Assembly (NCBI GenBank): GCA_051650265.1
Contig: JBOFIR010000066.1
Location: 1 to 17,374 of the forward strand
DNA length: 17,374 nucleotides
Reading direction: 5' to 3'
From: JBOFEH01 sp051650265
GTDB lineage: Bacteria; Bacillota; Clostridia; Lachnospirales; Cellulosilyticaceae
The notes beneath the pieces were generated by a model, which was not told the DNA's origin, ran no database searches, and saw only the letters and a program-made list of their open reading frames with translations. Below are positions 7,948 to 14,415 of the stretch, one piece after another. A program made the translations under genes and the position numbers. Each line of letters starts with the position of its first letter. Position 1 is the stretch's first letter.

Positions 7948-8436
7948 CTATTTTATAACTTCCATATTGATAAATACAGAAACACACTTATGGATAGATC
8001 TTGCATCTAACATTCTGTATTGAACCGTCTCAATATAAGGAACCACACGGAGTTGACCTTTTGCAAAGAGTGTACATGTAGGTTCACAATCAATACATTC
8101 AGGAACGATGATGAATAGGTTAGTAATATTGTCAAAGTGAGCAGCATGAAGAGATTGTGTACAACGATCGGCAACATAAAGTATTTTTTGTTTCAAGCGA
8201 AGTTTTACAAGAAGTTTTAAGCCGGTTAATACCTGACCTTCGTTAGAGATACCTTTTTCCGTACAAATAAGCTTCATATCTTCTATTTCAGGCCATACCA
8301 TGATTTTTTGAATACGTTCCATATCAGGTTTTTCAGGTGGGATACTAATAATTTCTTCTACAATAGTATCTTTGAAAAATTGAGCACAACTAGGCAAGGT
8401 TGTAGATGCTGAGGGTGAATAATCGTATTTGAACAT
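7948..8436 (-). CDS. Single SPOCS (DUF3794) domain spore protein, cassette 2 gene B'
   Basis: A 162-residue protein with a SPOCS domain: KPDMERIQKI, the core TEKGISNEGQVLTGLKL, KILYVA, AAHFD and a C-terminal VQYRMLDARSIHKCVSVF. It aligns along its whole length with the forward gene at 5002-5475, including the FKDTIVEEI leader. Its AGGAGG (plus strand 8445-8450) overlaps the TAG stop of the preceding gene (8449-8451), so translation is probably coupled. The gap to the next gene is 20 bases. Role inferred from family and context: a spore shell assembly module. Confidence 0.83.
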   Translation of the reverse strand: MFKYDYSPSASTTLPSCAQFFKDTIVEEIISIPPEKPDMERIQKIMVWPEIEDMKLICTEKGISNEGQVLTGLKLLVKLRLKQKILYVADRCTQSLHAAHFDNITNLFIIVPECIDCEPTCTLFAKGQLRVVPYIETVQYRMLDARSIHKCVSVFINMEVIK

Positions 8437-8448
8437 ATTTATTACCTC

Positions 8449-8937
8449 CTAACAAGATTGAGCTACTAACATCAATGTTACGTTGGCGAACATACAGCGG
8501 TCATCTTTTTGACTAATGTATGCGTCTTCAACATAAACTTTTGATGAAACAGCGCTCAAATTTGTAAATTCACAAGGCATAACAACAGAAGAACAGAAAG
8601 GAATAGTAGCGTGAACAGTATGAACACTTTGTTCAGGTTCGAGTGCTACATATTTAATCTTGATTTGAACTTCTCCCATAGCGACAAGTTTAAAACCTGT
8701 TAAGACACTTCCTTCAGCAGAAATACCACAAGGTGTACGTATAATAACTTGTTTTGTCACACAAGTATCCGTAGTAATTTTCACGATTTGTTCGATACTT
8801 GGTTTTTGGCAAGGAACACAGAGCTCCATATCGATATTAAACTGCTTGAAGCTATTGGGAATCGCAGCAGCACATATATCATTTTGGTAAGATAAAACCC
8901 CATCATATTCAATGAGGGATCTATTAAATTTAGGCAT
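8449..8937 (-). CDS. Single SPOCS (DUF3794) domain spore protein, cassette 2 gene A'
   Basis: A 162-residue protein, first gene of the reverse operon. The SPOCS domain spans about 40-121, with KPSIEQIVKI, the core TPCGISAEGSVLTGFKL at 68-84, IKIKYVALE and VHTVHATIPF. It matches the forward gene at 4512-4985, sharing the leader pattern R.LI.Y.G, the VHT.H..(I/V)PFC segment and the Cys near the end. The open frame extends upstream to 9081, but the ATG at 8937 follows AAGGAGG and lies downstream of a predicted sigma-K promoter at 8979-9005, so the longer start is very unlikely. It is Cys-rich (C22, C40, C43, C59, C70, C115, C122, C148, C162), more so than cassette 1 gene A. Confidence 0.84.
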   Translation of the reverse strand: MPKFNRSLIEYDGVLSYQNDICAAAIPNSFKQFNIDMELCVPCQKPSIEQIVKITTDTCVTKQVIIRTPCGISAEGSVLTGFKLVAMGEVQIKIKYVALEPEQSVHTVHATIPFCSSVVMPCEFTNLSAVSSKVYVEDAYISQKDDRCMFANVTLMLVAQSC

Positions 8938-8978
8938 ATAGAAATCCTCCTTTTTGTTACGAAAGATACTTTCAATGA

Positions 8979-9005
8979 TAGTATATGAGTGCGATACCAA
9001 TTGGT
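8979..9005 (-). promoter_or_regulatory. Predicted sigma-K-type promoter for the reverse SPOCS operon
   Basis: Read on the minus strand: AC (plus 9004-9005), 16-base spacer, CATATACTA (plus 8979-8987). The ATG at 8937 lies 41 bases past the -10 element, the same distance as at the forward cassette. Confidence 0.62.
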
Positions 9006-9144
9006 GACTGAAATGGAAAAAAAAGTAAAAAAGATTTTGTGAGCCAAAAATACTTTCCTTTTTAATCATAAAAATAGTCATAAAAAAGTGGATTTAGAGC
9101 ATCAAAGAACAAGAAAAAATGTAAAGATTCTGATAAGACAAGTA

Positions 9145-9172
9145 ACAATAGGAATAGTGATCACATATAGTG
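9145..9172 (+). promoter_or_regulatory. Possible sigma-K-type promoter for the 9207 gene
   Basis: AC at 9145-9146, 17-base spacer, CATATAGTG at 9164-9172. The final TA of the -10 pattern is TG, so this match is imperfect. It sits 34 bases before the start codon and is divergent from the reverse SPOCS promoter. Confidence 0.45.
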
Positions 9173-9206
9173 AAGTATAAAAAGTCATTTAGGAGGTATC
9201 TTAAAA

Positions 9207-9857
9207 ATGAGTAATTATTATAGCAATAGCAGTTCATGTCAAACATCTAGCGTTACGGTAGGGAACTCAATAGATATTAATTTGAATACACCAGGTATTT
9301 GCCAAAGTGCAGAAGTAAGAGCAGATGTTGTTGTTGACGAATTTAGCGCAAAACGAGTATGGGGAAGAGTTATAAACTGTCAAGGTCAACCTATTGCCAA
9401 TGCATTAGCAAAATTAGTCAAAGTAACTTGTACGAATGGAAAAGAAGAGTACACCGGTATTGCACATACAATTACAAACTGTGAAGGGTTCTACCAATTC
9501 GATGTGTGTGCAGATGATTTGTCTTGCTATAAAATCCTTATTAATAAGGCAACAACAGGTTCAGAAGTAGTCTTAGACACAACAACATCAGGTGGAAACT
9601 GTGGTGTTTGTAAAGGTGGTAACAATAGCTATAATCCATGTCAACCTGTACAGCCACCAGTGGTAGTACCTAATCAACCTTGTGGATGTGGTTCACAACC
9701 AACACCACCATGCCCACCACCAATGCCATGCCCACCACCAATGCCATGCCCACAGCCAATGCCATGTCCACAACCAATGCCAATGCCATGCCCACAACCA
9801 CAATCATGTGGATGCCAAGGCTATACAGTAAATCCAGGCTATACAATGTGTAAATAA
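9207..9857 (+). CDS. Cys/Pro-rich spore-surface protein with a CNA-B/carboxypeptidase-regulatory-like domain
   Basis: A 216-residue protein. Residues about 48-120 look like a small beta-sandwich of the carboxypeptidase-regulatory or CNA-B type: VWGRVINCQGQPIANALAKL, then TITNCEGFYQFDVCADDL and YKILINKA. Residues about 150-205 form a low-complexity tail built from repeated MPCP, PPMPCP and PQPMPCP units. At least a dozen Cys residues are spread through the protein, suggesting disulfide cross-linking. It has no signal peptide or membrane anchor. The ATG follows AGGAGGT with a usable gap. Cysteine-rich coat and exosporium proteins with this organisation are common in spore formers, but I cannot name an orthologue. 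It is monocistronic, with its own terminator, and divergent from the SPOCS operon. Confidence 0.75.
   Translation: MSNYYSNSSSCQTSSVTVGNSIDINLNTPGICQSAEVRADVVVDEFSAKRVWGRVINCQGQPIANALAKLVKVTCTNGKEEYTGIAHTITNCEGFYQFDVCADDLSCYKILINKATTGSEVVLDTTTSGGNCGVCKGGNNSYNPCQPVQPPVVVPNQPCGCGSQPTPPCPPPMPCPPPMPCPQPMPCPQPMPMPCPQPQSCGCQGYTVNPGYTMCK
9711..9800 (+). repeat. Imperfect 18-base tandem repeats encoding PxPMPC units
   Basis: About four units related to CCAATGCCATGCCCACC, with a 6-base partial copy (CCAATG duplicated near 9776-9785). They encode the Pro-Met-Pro-Cys tail of the 9207-9857 protein. Confidence 0.75.
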
Positions 9858-9868
9858 AAATGAACCCG

Positions 9869-9900
9869 AGGGATTTCTTAAATATAAGAAATCCCTTTTT
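9869..9900 (+). terminator. Intrinsic terminator of the 9207 gene
   Basis: A perfect 12-bp stem (AGGGATTTCTTA at 9869-9880 with 9885-9896), a 4-base loop and a T run. Confidence 0.93.
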
Positions 9901-10090
9901 GGGAATGCAAAGAACTTATAAAATATTTGTCGAATATAGGAAAAATAAATATTATCTTGCTTTAAAAATTAACACAATTTATAAGCAGTGAGTATTATAT
10001 AGTAGAGCTTGAATATAGGGTAGGTGATTAATAGAGGAGCCTTAATAAGTTATAGAATAGAGAAGGATTAAAATAACGGAGGTGCAGTCA

Positions 10091-10930
10091 ATGAGTAATT
10101 ACCAACATCAATGTCAATGTGGTGCATTACCACAAAAAACATGTACTTGTACAAATGCAAACTATCAAAGTTATACGATTACCTCACAAAAAGCTTCTGC
10201 ATGTCAAACTAAAACAGAATATCCAAAGCCAATCTATGAACCAACATGTTGTTCTTGTTCACAAATCCCAAACTGTTGCTGTGCTTGTGCAACTTCAAAT
10301 GCAACAATGAATACAACAACCAATACAGCATCATGTAAGTGTCCATGTGGCACACCAAGTCCAAGTCCTAAGCCAAGTCCATGTCCACCATCATGTACAC
10401 CAGGGGTCAATCCTTGTAAATGTCCATGTCCACCAAGACCAACGCCACCTAAACCAAACCCATGTCCATGCCCATGCCCACCACCATGCCCAAGCCCATG
10501 TCCACCACCACCATGCCCACCCAAGTCAGATGCCCATGTAGGAACAGGTGGTGGTACGCTACTCATAGGTGGACCATCAGGAACAATTCCTATCAACACT
10601 ATTTTTTCAAAGAATGGGAATATTATTTGTCAGATGAATCCACTCAAATTAGTCGGACCACACACATATCTTGTAGAGTGGAGTGGATCAGTAGATCCAT
10701 TAGATAATCCAGGATTTGTTGAAATGCAATTATTATTAGATGGAAGTCCAGTAGCAGGCTCAGGAAATATAGTAGATGTAGGTGCTGGTACAATAGGTTC
10801 ACTACCAATTTCAGGGGGAGCTGTCCTAACCATACCTGCAGGATGCCATACAGTAGAACTTGCATATAAGACAGGAAGCCTTGGCGCAGAAGTATCTCAC
10901 ATGAATCTAAGAATCGTAGAACTATATTAA
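10091..10930 (+). CDS. Cys/Pro-rich spore-surface protein with a BclA-C/TNF-like C-terminal domain
   Basis: A 279-residue protein in two halves. Residues 1-145 are Cys- and Pro-rich, with CC, CCC and CPCP motifs and a run of Pro-Cys-Pro repeats, predicted to be extended and disulfide-linked. Residues about 150-279 form a beta-rich globular domain with GGTLLIGG, LVGPHTYLVEWSGS, MQLLLDGSPVAGSG, ISGGAVLTIPAG and the end MNLRIVELY, like the jelly-roll C-terminus of BclA-type exosporium proteins. That resemblance is by eye only. The frame opens at a GTG at 10082, but GGAGG at 10078-10082 covers that codon and leaves an 8-base gap to ATG at 10091, which I chose. The N-terminus MSNY matches the upstream neighbour. 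I found no good sigma-K site in the 190 bases before it. A hairpin follows, then glycosyltransferase genes, suggesting possible glycosylation. Confidence 0.75.
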   Translation: MSNYQHQCQCGALPQKTCTCTNANYQSYTITSQKASACQTKTEYPKPIYEPTCCSCSQIPNCCCACATSNATMNTTTNTASCKCPCGTPSPSPKPSPCPPSCTPGVNPCKCPCPPRPTPPKPNPCPCPCPPPCPSPCPPPPCPPKSDAHVGTGGGTLLIGGPSGTIPINTIFSKNGNIICQMNPLKLVGPHTYLVEWSGSVDPLDNPGFVEMQLLLDGSPVAGSGNIVDVGAGTIGSLPISGGAVLTIPAGCHTVELAYKTGSLGAEVSHMNLRIVELY

Positions 10931-10935
10931 GAAGC

Positions 10936-10982
10936 ATATAATAGGAGAGGAACCCAAAGGAGGGGTGACTCTCCTATTATAT
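10936..10982 (+). other. Perfect 14-bp hairpin between coat gene and glycosyltransferase operon
   Basis: ATATAATAGGAGAG at 10936-10949 pairs perfectly with 10969-10982; the 19-base loop can add an inner ACCC/GGGT stem and contains AAAGGAGG. No T run follows, so it is not a classical terminator. It could be a partial terminator, an RNA-processing site or a stability element. Confidence 0.7.
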
Positions 10983-11001
10983 TAATAAGGAGGGGATTTA
11001 C

Positions 11002-12114
11002 ATGACGATTAGTTTATGTATGATTGTAAAAGATGAAGAAAAGTCTTTGGAGATATGCCTTGAAAGTGTCAAGGATATTGTAGAGGAAATCATCATTGTC
11101 GATACAGGATCAAGTGATCACACTATGGAAATTGCAAAGAAATTTACAGATAAAGTGTATACCATACCTTGGGAGGATGATTTTGCAAAAGCTAGGAATA
11201 TTTCTTTTGACTATGCAACACAAGATTATATACTGTGGCTTGATGCAGATGATTTGATTGAGAAAGAAGAACAATCTAAGATTAAGGCGCTAAAAACAAT
11301 TATTGATACGAAAATTGATGTGGTACTGATGAAGTATTATACAGAGTTTGACAGTAAGGGAGATGTGATTCTTTCTTATTATAGAGAACGATTAGTAAAA
11401 CGGAGTAAAGGATTTAGATGGGTGGAACCTGTTCATGAACTATTGCAGATAGATGGCAATATGATGTACTCAGATATATATATTGTGCATAGGGGAAAAC
11501 ATACAATGAGGGATAAAACTATAAATAAGGATAGAAACTTGAGGATCTATGAAACAATTTTAGAAGAGGGAGGAATATTGTCCACAAGAGGGAAGCTCTA
11601 CTATGCCAGAGAACTTTATGACCATGGATTTTACAGAGAAGCAAAAGAACATTTTCTAAAATTTATTCAAGAGGAGGAGGATAGAGAAGGATGTGCCAAT
11701 GCATGCTTTATGATTGGTCAGTGCAATAAAATGCTTGGTGAAGAGGAGGTAGCTATTTTGTATAAGAGTTTCAAATATACGGAACCTAGAAAAGAAGTAT
11801 GCTGTGAAATTGCGGCATATTACTTAGGATATAAAGCTTATAAAAAAGCTATCTTTTGGTATGAGATGGCGCTTCAGTTACCGACAAATTCGTATAGCTT
11901 TAAGGCGCAATACCATGAGTATGAGGGATACATACCGCATATGGGGTTGTATCATATTTATAATGCAATGGGGGATGTTGCATTGGCAAAATACCATAAA
12001 GAAGAAGCTAAGAAGAAACAAGATCTACCAGTGATGCATAAAGGGGAGTTTTATAGTGCAAGGAAAGGGGGGAATATGAATGGAATCAAATATTTTGGAA
12101 ATTACGATATTTGA
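11002..12114 (+). CDS. Family 2 glycosyltransferase with TPR-like C-terminus
   Basis: A 370-residue cytosolic glycosyltransferase. The GT-A domain (about 1-150) opens with ISLCMIVKDEE and has VDTGSSDHT at 33-41, the metal-binding DAD at 81-83 and FRWVEPVHELLQ at about 138-149. The remainder (about 165-355) has helical TPR-like repeats, for example around LYDHGFYREAKEHFLKF. This is the usual structure of SunS-like or spore-associated TPR family 2 enzymes that modify proteins. AAGGAGGGG precedes the ATG. It overlaps the next gene by 35 bases and follows two Cys-rich spore proteins, so a role in decorating spore-surface proteins is likely. The sugar donor and acceptor are unknown. It is homologous to the 3081-4172 enzyme in motif order, but diverged. 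Confidence 0.83.
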   Translation: MTISLCMIVKDEEKSLEICLESVKDIVEEIIIVDTGSSDHTMEIAKKFTDKVYTIPWEDDFAKARNISFDYATQDYILWLDADDLIEKEEQSKIKALKTIIDTKIDVVLMKYYTEFDSKGDVILSYYRERLVKRSKGFRWVEPVHELLQIDGNMMYSDIYIVHRGKHTMRDKTINKDRNLRIYETILEEGGILSTRGKLYYARELYDHGFYREAKEHFLKFIQEEEDREGCANACFMIGQCNKMLGEEEVAILYKSFKYTEPRKEVCCEIAAYYLGYKAYKKAIFWYEMALQLPTNSYSFKAQYHEYEGYIPHMGLYHIYNAMGDVALAKYHKEEAKKKQDLPVMHKGEFYSARKGGNMNGIKYFGNYDI

Positions 12115-13573
12115 TGAGAATCAGTGGATTAGAGGTGGTAGTCATAGTAAAGCGGTCTTTGGGGGAAGTAAACTTGTTATAGAACAAAAAGATCTGTCTT
12201 TGTGTGTGATGGCATATAGAGATCTTGAGGGAAAACTGAGAAAAATTAAAGAACATGATCATCAGCGTAATATGTATGTACTTAGTATTGATCTAGAGAC
12301 TACAGGAGACGTGAATGTAGAGGTAGGGATTTCTAAATATTACAATAATGAGCAAAGTGAAACAGTGTTTTATCCTGCGAAACAAACAATAAGTTTTTTG
12401 AGTGAGGGAATTCAAAGCCTTTATCTCACACTGAGGTATCAAGGGACGGGGATAATCTACTTAAAACATATCCGTGTGATGGCTCAAGATAAAGTATTTA
12501 TCAAAGAGACAGGGACTAGGAAAGATAGAATACCCAAATTTTATGAGTGGTATGAGCAGCAAGCTATGGTAGAGGAAGTTGTACCAAAAACAACGATTAG
12601 GATTGCTACCATATTAGATGAATTCAGCTATGAGTGTTTTAAGTATGAAGCACAACTCAAACAACTAAGTTACAGTGGATGGCAGGAAGAAATGGATGCA
12701 TTTAATCCGGAAATATTGCTGGTAGAATCAGCCTGGCAAGGGAAGAGTGGTAGTTGGGCAAATCGTATTGCGAGATATGGTGTTTATTGTGATCAAGAGC
12801 TTATGGGGTTGATTGCATACTGTAAGGAGAAGAAAATTCCGACAGTATTTTGGGATAAAGAAGGAATAAATAATTTTCACTATTTTATCAATAGTGCAAG
12901 CTTGTTTGATTATGTGGGTGCAACGGATGAAAATGTGATTGAAATCCATCAGGCTATGCATGAGAAAAGGAAAGTTTTTGTGCTTCCTTTTGCGGCGCAG
13001 CCAATGATTCATAATAGTGTAGGTAGCGGGGCTTGTTTGCTAGGGAATGTAGCTTTTGCAGGTTCTTGGTATGGTGAAAAATATCCACAGAGAATTAAGG
13101 AAATGGAGATTGTTTTGGAGCCTGCATTGAAATTTGGATTAGATATTTATGATCGTAATTATGACAAGCAAAGTACACTAAATGAGCAGAGGTGGCAATG
13201 GCCACTCGTGTACCAGAGTGCCATTGTTGGCAAATTACCCTATAAAGCAATGGTTGAAGCCTATAAACAGTATAAGGTGTTCTTAAATGTGCAATCATTA
13301 AATGAAAGCAAGTGGATGGTACCAAGACGGGTATATGAAATTTTGGCCTGTGGGACGCCGCTCATTAGTAGCTATTCGAAAGGGATTCAAACACAATTTG
13401 CCAATGAAGTGTATATTACAAGGAGTCAAAATGAAACAACGAGGCTCCTTACAGAAACTTTGATGCAAGAGGAGCAAGCAACTGATCATGCCAAGAAGGC
13501 GCAAGCGTACGTACTAAGGTATCATACGTATCAACAGCGACTAGAGACAATATTAGAAAGAATCATATACTAA
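12080..13573 (+). CDS. CgeB-like glycosyltransferase
   Basis: A 497-residue protein. Residues 1-140 form a beta-rich module that I do not recognise. About 170-300 look like the N-terminal Rossmann half, with IRIATILDEFSYECF, PEILLVESAWQG and IPTVFWDKE. About 300-497 contain the GT-B C-terminal half, with VAFAGSWYGEKYPQR at 324-338 and the donor-binding PRRVYEILACGTPLIS at 415-430. This pattern matches CgeB and its relatives (Glyco_trans_1_2), enzymes linked in Bacillus subtilis to outermost spore-layer maturation. The ATG lies inside the previous gene, after AGGGGGG at 12066-12072 with a 7-base gap, so the two genes are probably translationally coupled. A terminator follows. Confidence 0.82.
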   Translation: MESNILEITIFDENQWIRGGSHSKAVFGGSKLVIEQKDLSLCVMAYRDLEGKLRKIKEHDHQRNMYVLSIDLETTGDVNVEVGISKYYNNEQSETVFYPAKQTISFLSEGIQSLYLTLRYQGTGIIYLKHIRVMAQDKVFIKETGTRKDRIPKFYEWYEQQAMVEEVVPKTTIRIATILDEFSYECFKYEAQLKQLSYSGWQEEMDAFNPEILLVESAWQGKSGSWANRIARYGVYCDQELMGLIAYCKEKKIPTVFWDKEGINNFHYFINSASLFDYVGATDENVIEIHQAMHEKRKVFVLPFAAQPMIHNSVGSGACLLGNVAFAGSWYGEKYPQRIKEMEIVLEPALKFGLDIYDRNYDKQSTLNEQRWQWPLVYQSAIVGKLPYKAMVEAYKQYKVFLNVQSLNESKWMVPRRVYEILACGTPLISSYSKGIQTQFANEVYITRSQNETTRLLTETLMQEEQATDHAKKAQAYVLRYHTYQQRLETILERIIY

Positions 13574-13590
13574 TAATAACTATCCCAAGG

Positions 13591-13636
13591 ATCCTCCTTT
13601 AAACCTCTTATAAAAATGAGAATAAAGGGGATTTTT
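13591..13636 (+). terminator. Intrinsic terminator of the glycosyltransferase operon
   Basis: ATCCTCCTTTA at 13591-13601 pairs with TAAAGGGGAT at 13623-13632 with one bulged T, followed by a run of T. Pairing can extend outward through G-U pairs to CCAA/TTGG. Confidence 0.7.
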
Positions 13637-13649
13637 GGCCTAAACACTC

Positions 13650-13676
13650 ACATTAGGAGAGCTTAGACATATAATA
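13650..13676 (+). promoter_or_regulatory. Predicted sigma-K-type promoter for the 13729 gene
   Basis: AC at 13650-13651, 16-base spacer, CATATAATA at 13668-13676, a full match to AC-N16/17-CATANNNTA. The ATG is 53 bases past the -10 element. Confidence 0.6.
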
Positions 13677-13728
13677 TTAGAGATAGAGGCGTTCTATTAA
13701 TATTCTTTTTTTGTGGGAGGAATTTAAG

Positions 13729-14250
13729 ATGTATAATAATCAAATGCAATGTGGGTGTCAGAATCAATGTGCTTCTCAAAATCAAGCACAAATGCAATGT
13801 GCAAATCAAGCAACAGGTCAATGCAATCCTAGTTTTGGGGCTAATTGCCAATATGTATCAAATGTGAATACAGGGTCAGGTCAAACAATTAATCAAGTGT
13901 ATGATGTTCCAGGAACACAAACACAATTAACCACAACAAATGATTACAATAACTACTATAGAAAAGTTAATCACTACTATGTAACAGACTATAAGTACAA
14001 TACAAATTACTATGCTGAATACAATGTCTATCATCGTACACCAGTGAATATAACAAATGGGAATTACTATCTGGGCACTTTCAATGTTGAGTGCATTGAA
14101 GGGGGTAATTCAGGAAATAATTGTTCAAATAATGGATGGGGAGGTTGCAACAACAACCAAAGTGGCTGTAAATGCGGAAATGCTACAATGAATACATGTG
14201 GCTGTAATGCAAATAGTGGCTGTATTCTTCAATCAAGAACTTGTTACTAA
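13729..14250 (+). CDS. Cys/Asn/Gln/Tyr-rich spore-coat-like protein
   Basis: A 173-residue low-complexity protein. The N-terminal 45 residues are rich in Gln, Asn, Cys and Met (YNNQMQCGCQNQC). Residues about 70-110 are Tyr/Asn-rich, with DYNNYYRKVNHYYVTDYKY, a tyrosine-aromatic pattern like that of coat proteins such as CotD (weak resemblance, by eye). A NITNGNYYLGTF segment follows, then a Cys/Gly/Asn-rich tail. No signal peptide or membrane segment is present. The frame opens at a TTG at 13711, but GGGAGG at 13715-13720 leaves an 8-base gap to ATG at 13729, so I start there. The upstream sigma-K site and neighbouring genes support a spore-coat role. The exact family is unknown. Confidence 0.7.
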   Translation: MYNNQMQCGCQNQCASQNQAQMQCANQATGQCNPSFGANCQYVSNVNTGSGQTINQVYDVPGTQTQLTTTNDYNNYYRKVNHYYVTDYKYNTNYYAEYNVYHRTPVNITNGNYYLGTFNVECIEGGNSGNNCSNNGWGGCNNNQSGCKCGNATMNTCGCNANSGCILQSRTCY

Positions 14251-14261
14251 GAGATCATAAT

Positions 14262-14305
14262 GCAAACAGGGGGTGAAATGAGAGATCATTTCACCCCCTG
14301 TTTGC
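14262..14305 (+). terminator. Perfect 20-bp hairpin with GAGA tetraloop
   Basis: GCAAACAGGGGGTGAAATGA at 14262-14281 pairs perfectly with 14286-14305 around the stable GNRA-type loop GAGA. A T run appears only about 14 bases later (14319-14324), so it is probably the 3' end of the coat-like gene, but termination is not textbook. Confidence 0.75.
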
Positions 14306-14335
14306 TAGGAAAGTGGCCTTTTTTGCAGGATAGCA

Positions 14336-14364
14336 TTGAATTTTTGTATTAACATGTCTATAAT
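14336..14364 (+). promoter_or_regulatory. Predicted sigma-A promoter of rel
   Basis: TTGAAT at 14336-14341, 17-base spacer, and a perfect TATAAT at 14359-14364. The ATG of rel is 51 bases downstream. This is the first vegetative-type promoter I could identify in the window. Confidence 0.65.
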
Positions 14365-14415
14365 ATAAAATAATATAAAAATCTATGTTAAGACTTATGC
14401 TGAAGGGGGCTTACG

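Noticed and set aside
7928..7987. Upstream extension of the DUF11-SPOCS gene C'
   Set aside because: It overlaps the preceding gene, and the paralogue begins at the equivalent of 7927.
8938..9081. Upstream extension of the A' SPOCS gene with a Phe/Ile-rich stretch
   Set aside because: The promoter and AAGGAGG lie inside this stretch, and the ATG at 8937 matches the forward paralogue.
9993..10022. TATATAGTA and TATAGGGTA as promoter elements for the 10091 gene
   Set aside because: Neither has an AC at the right spacing, so no promoter is called there.
10234..10599. Reverse-strand His/Gly-rich open frame
   Set aside because: It mirrors the Cys-Pro coding repeats of the 10091 gene; it has no ribosome binding site and no recognisable domain.
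10935..10943. CATATAATA as a sigma-K -10 for the glycosyltransferase operon
   Set aside because: No AC at 16-17 bases upstream, and it overlaps the left arm of the hairpin.
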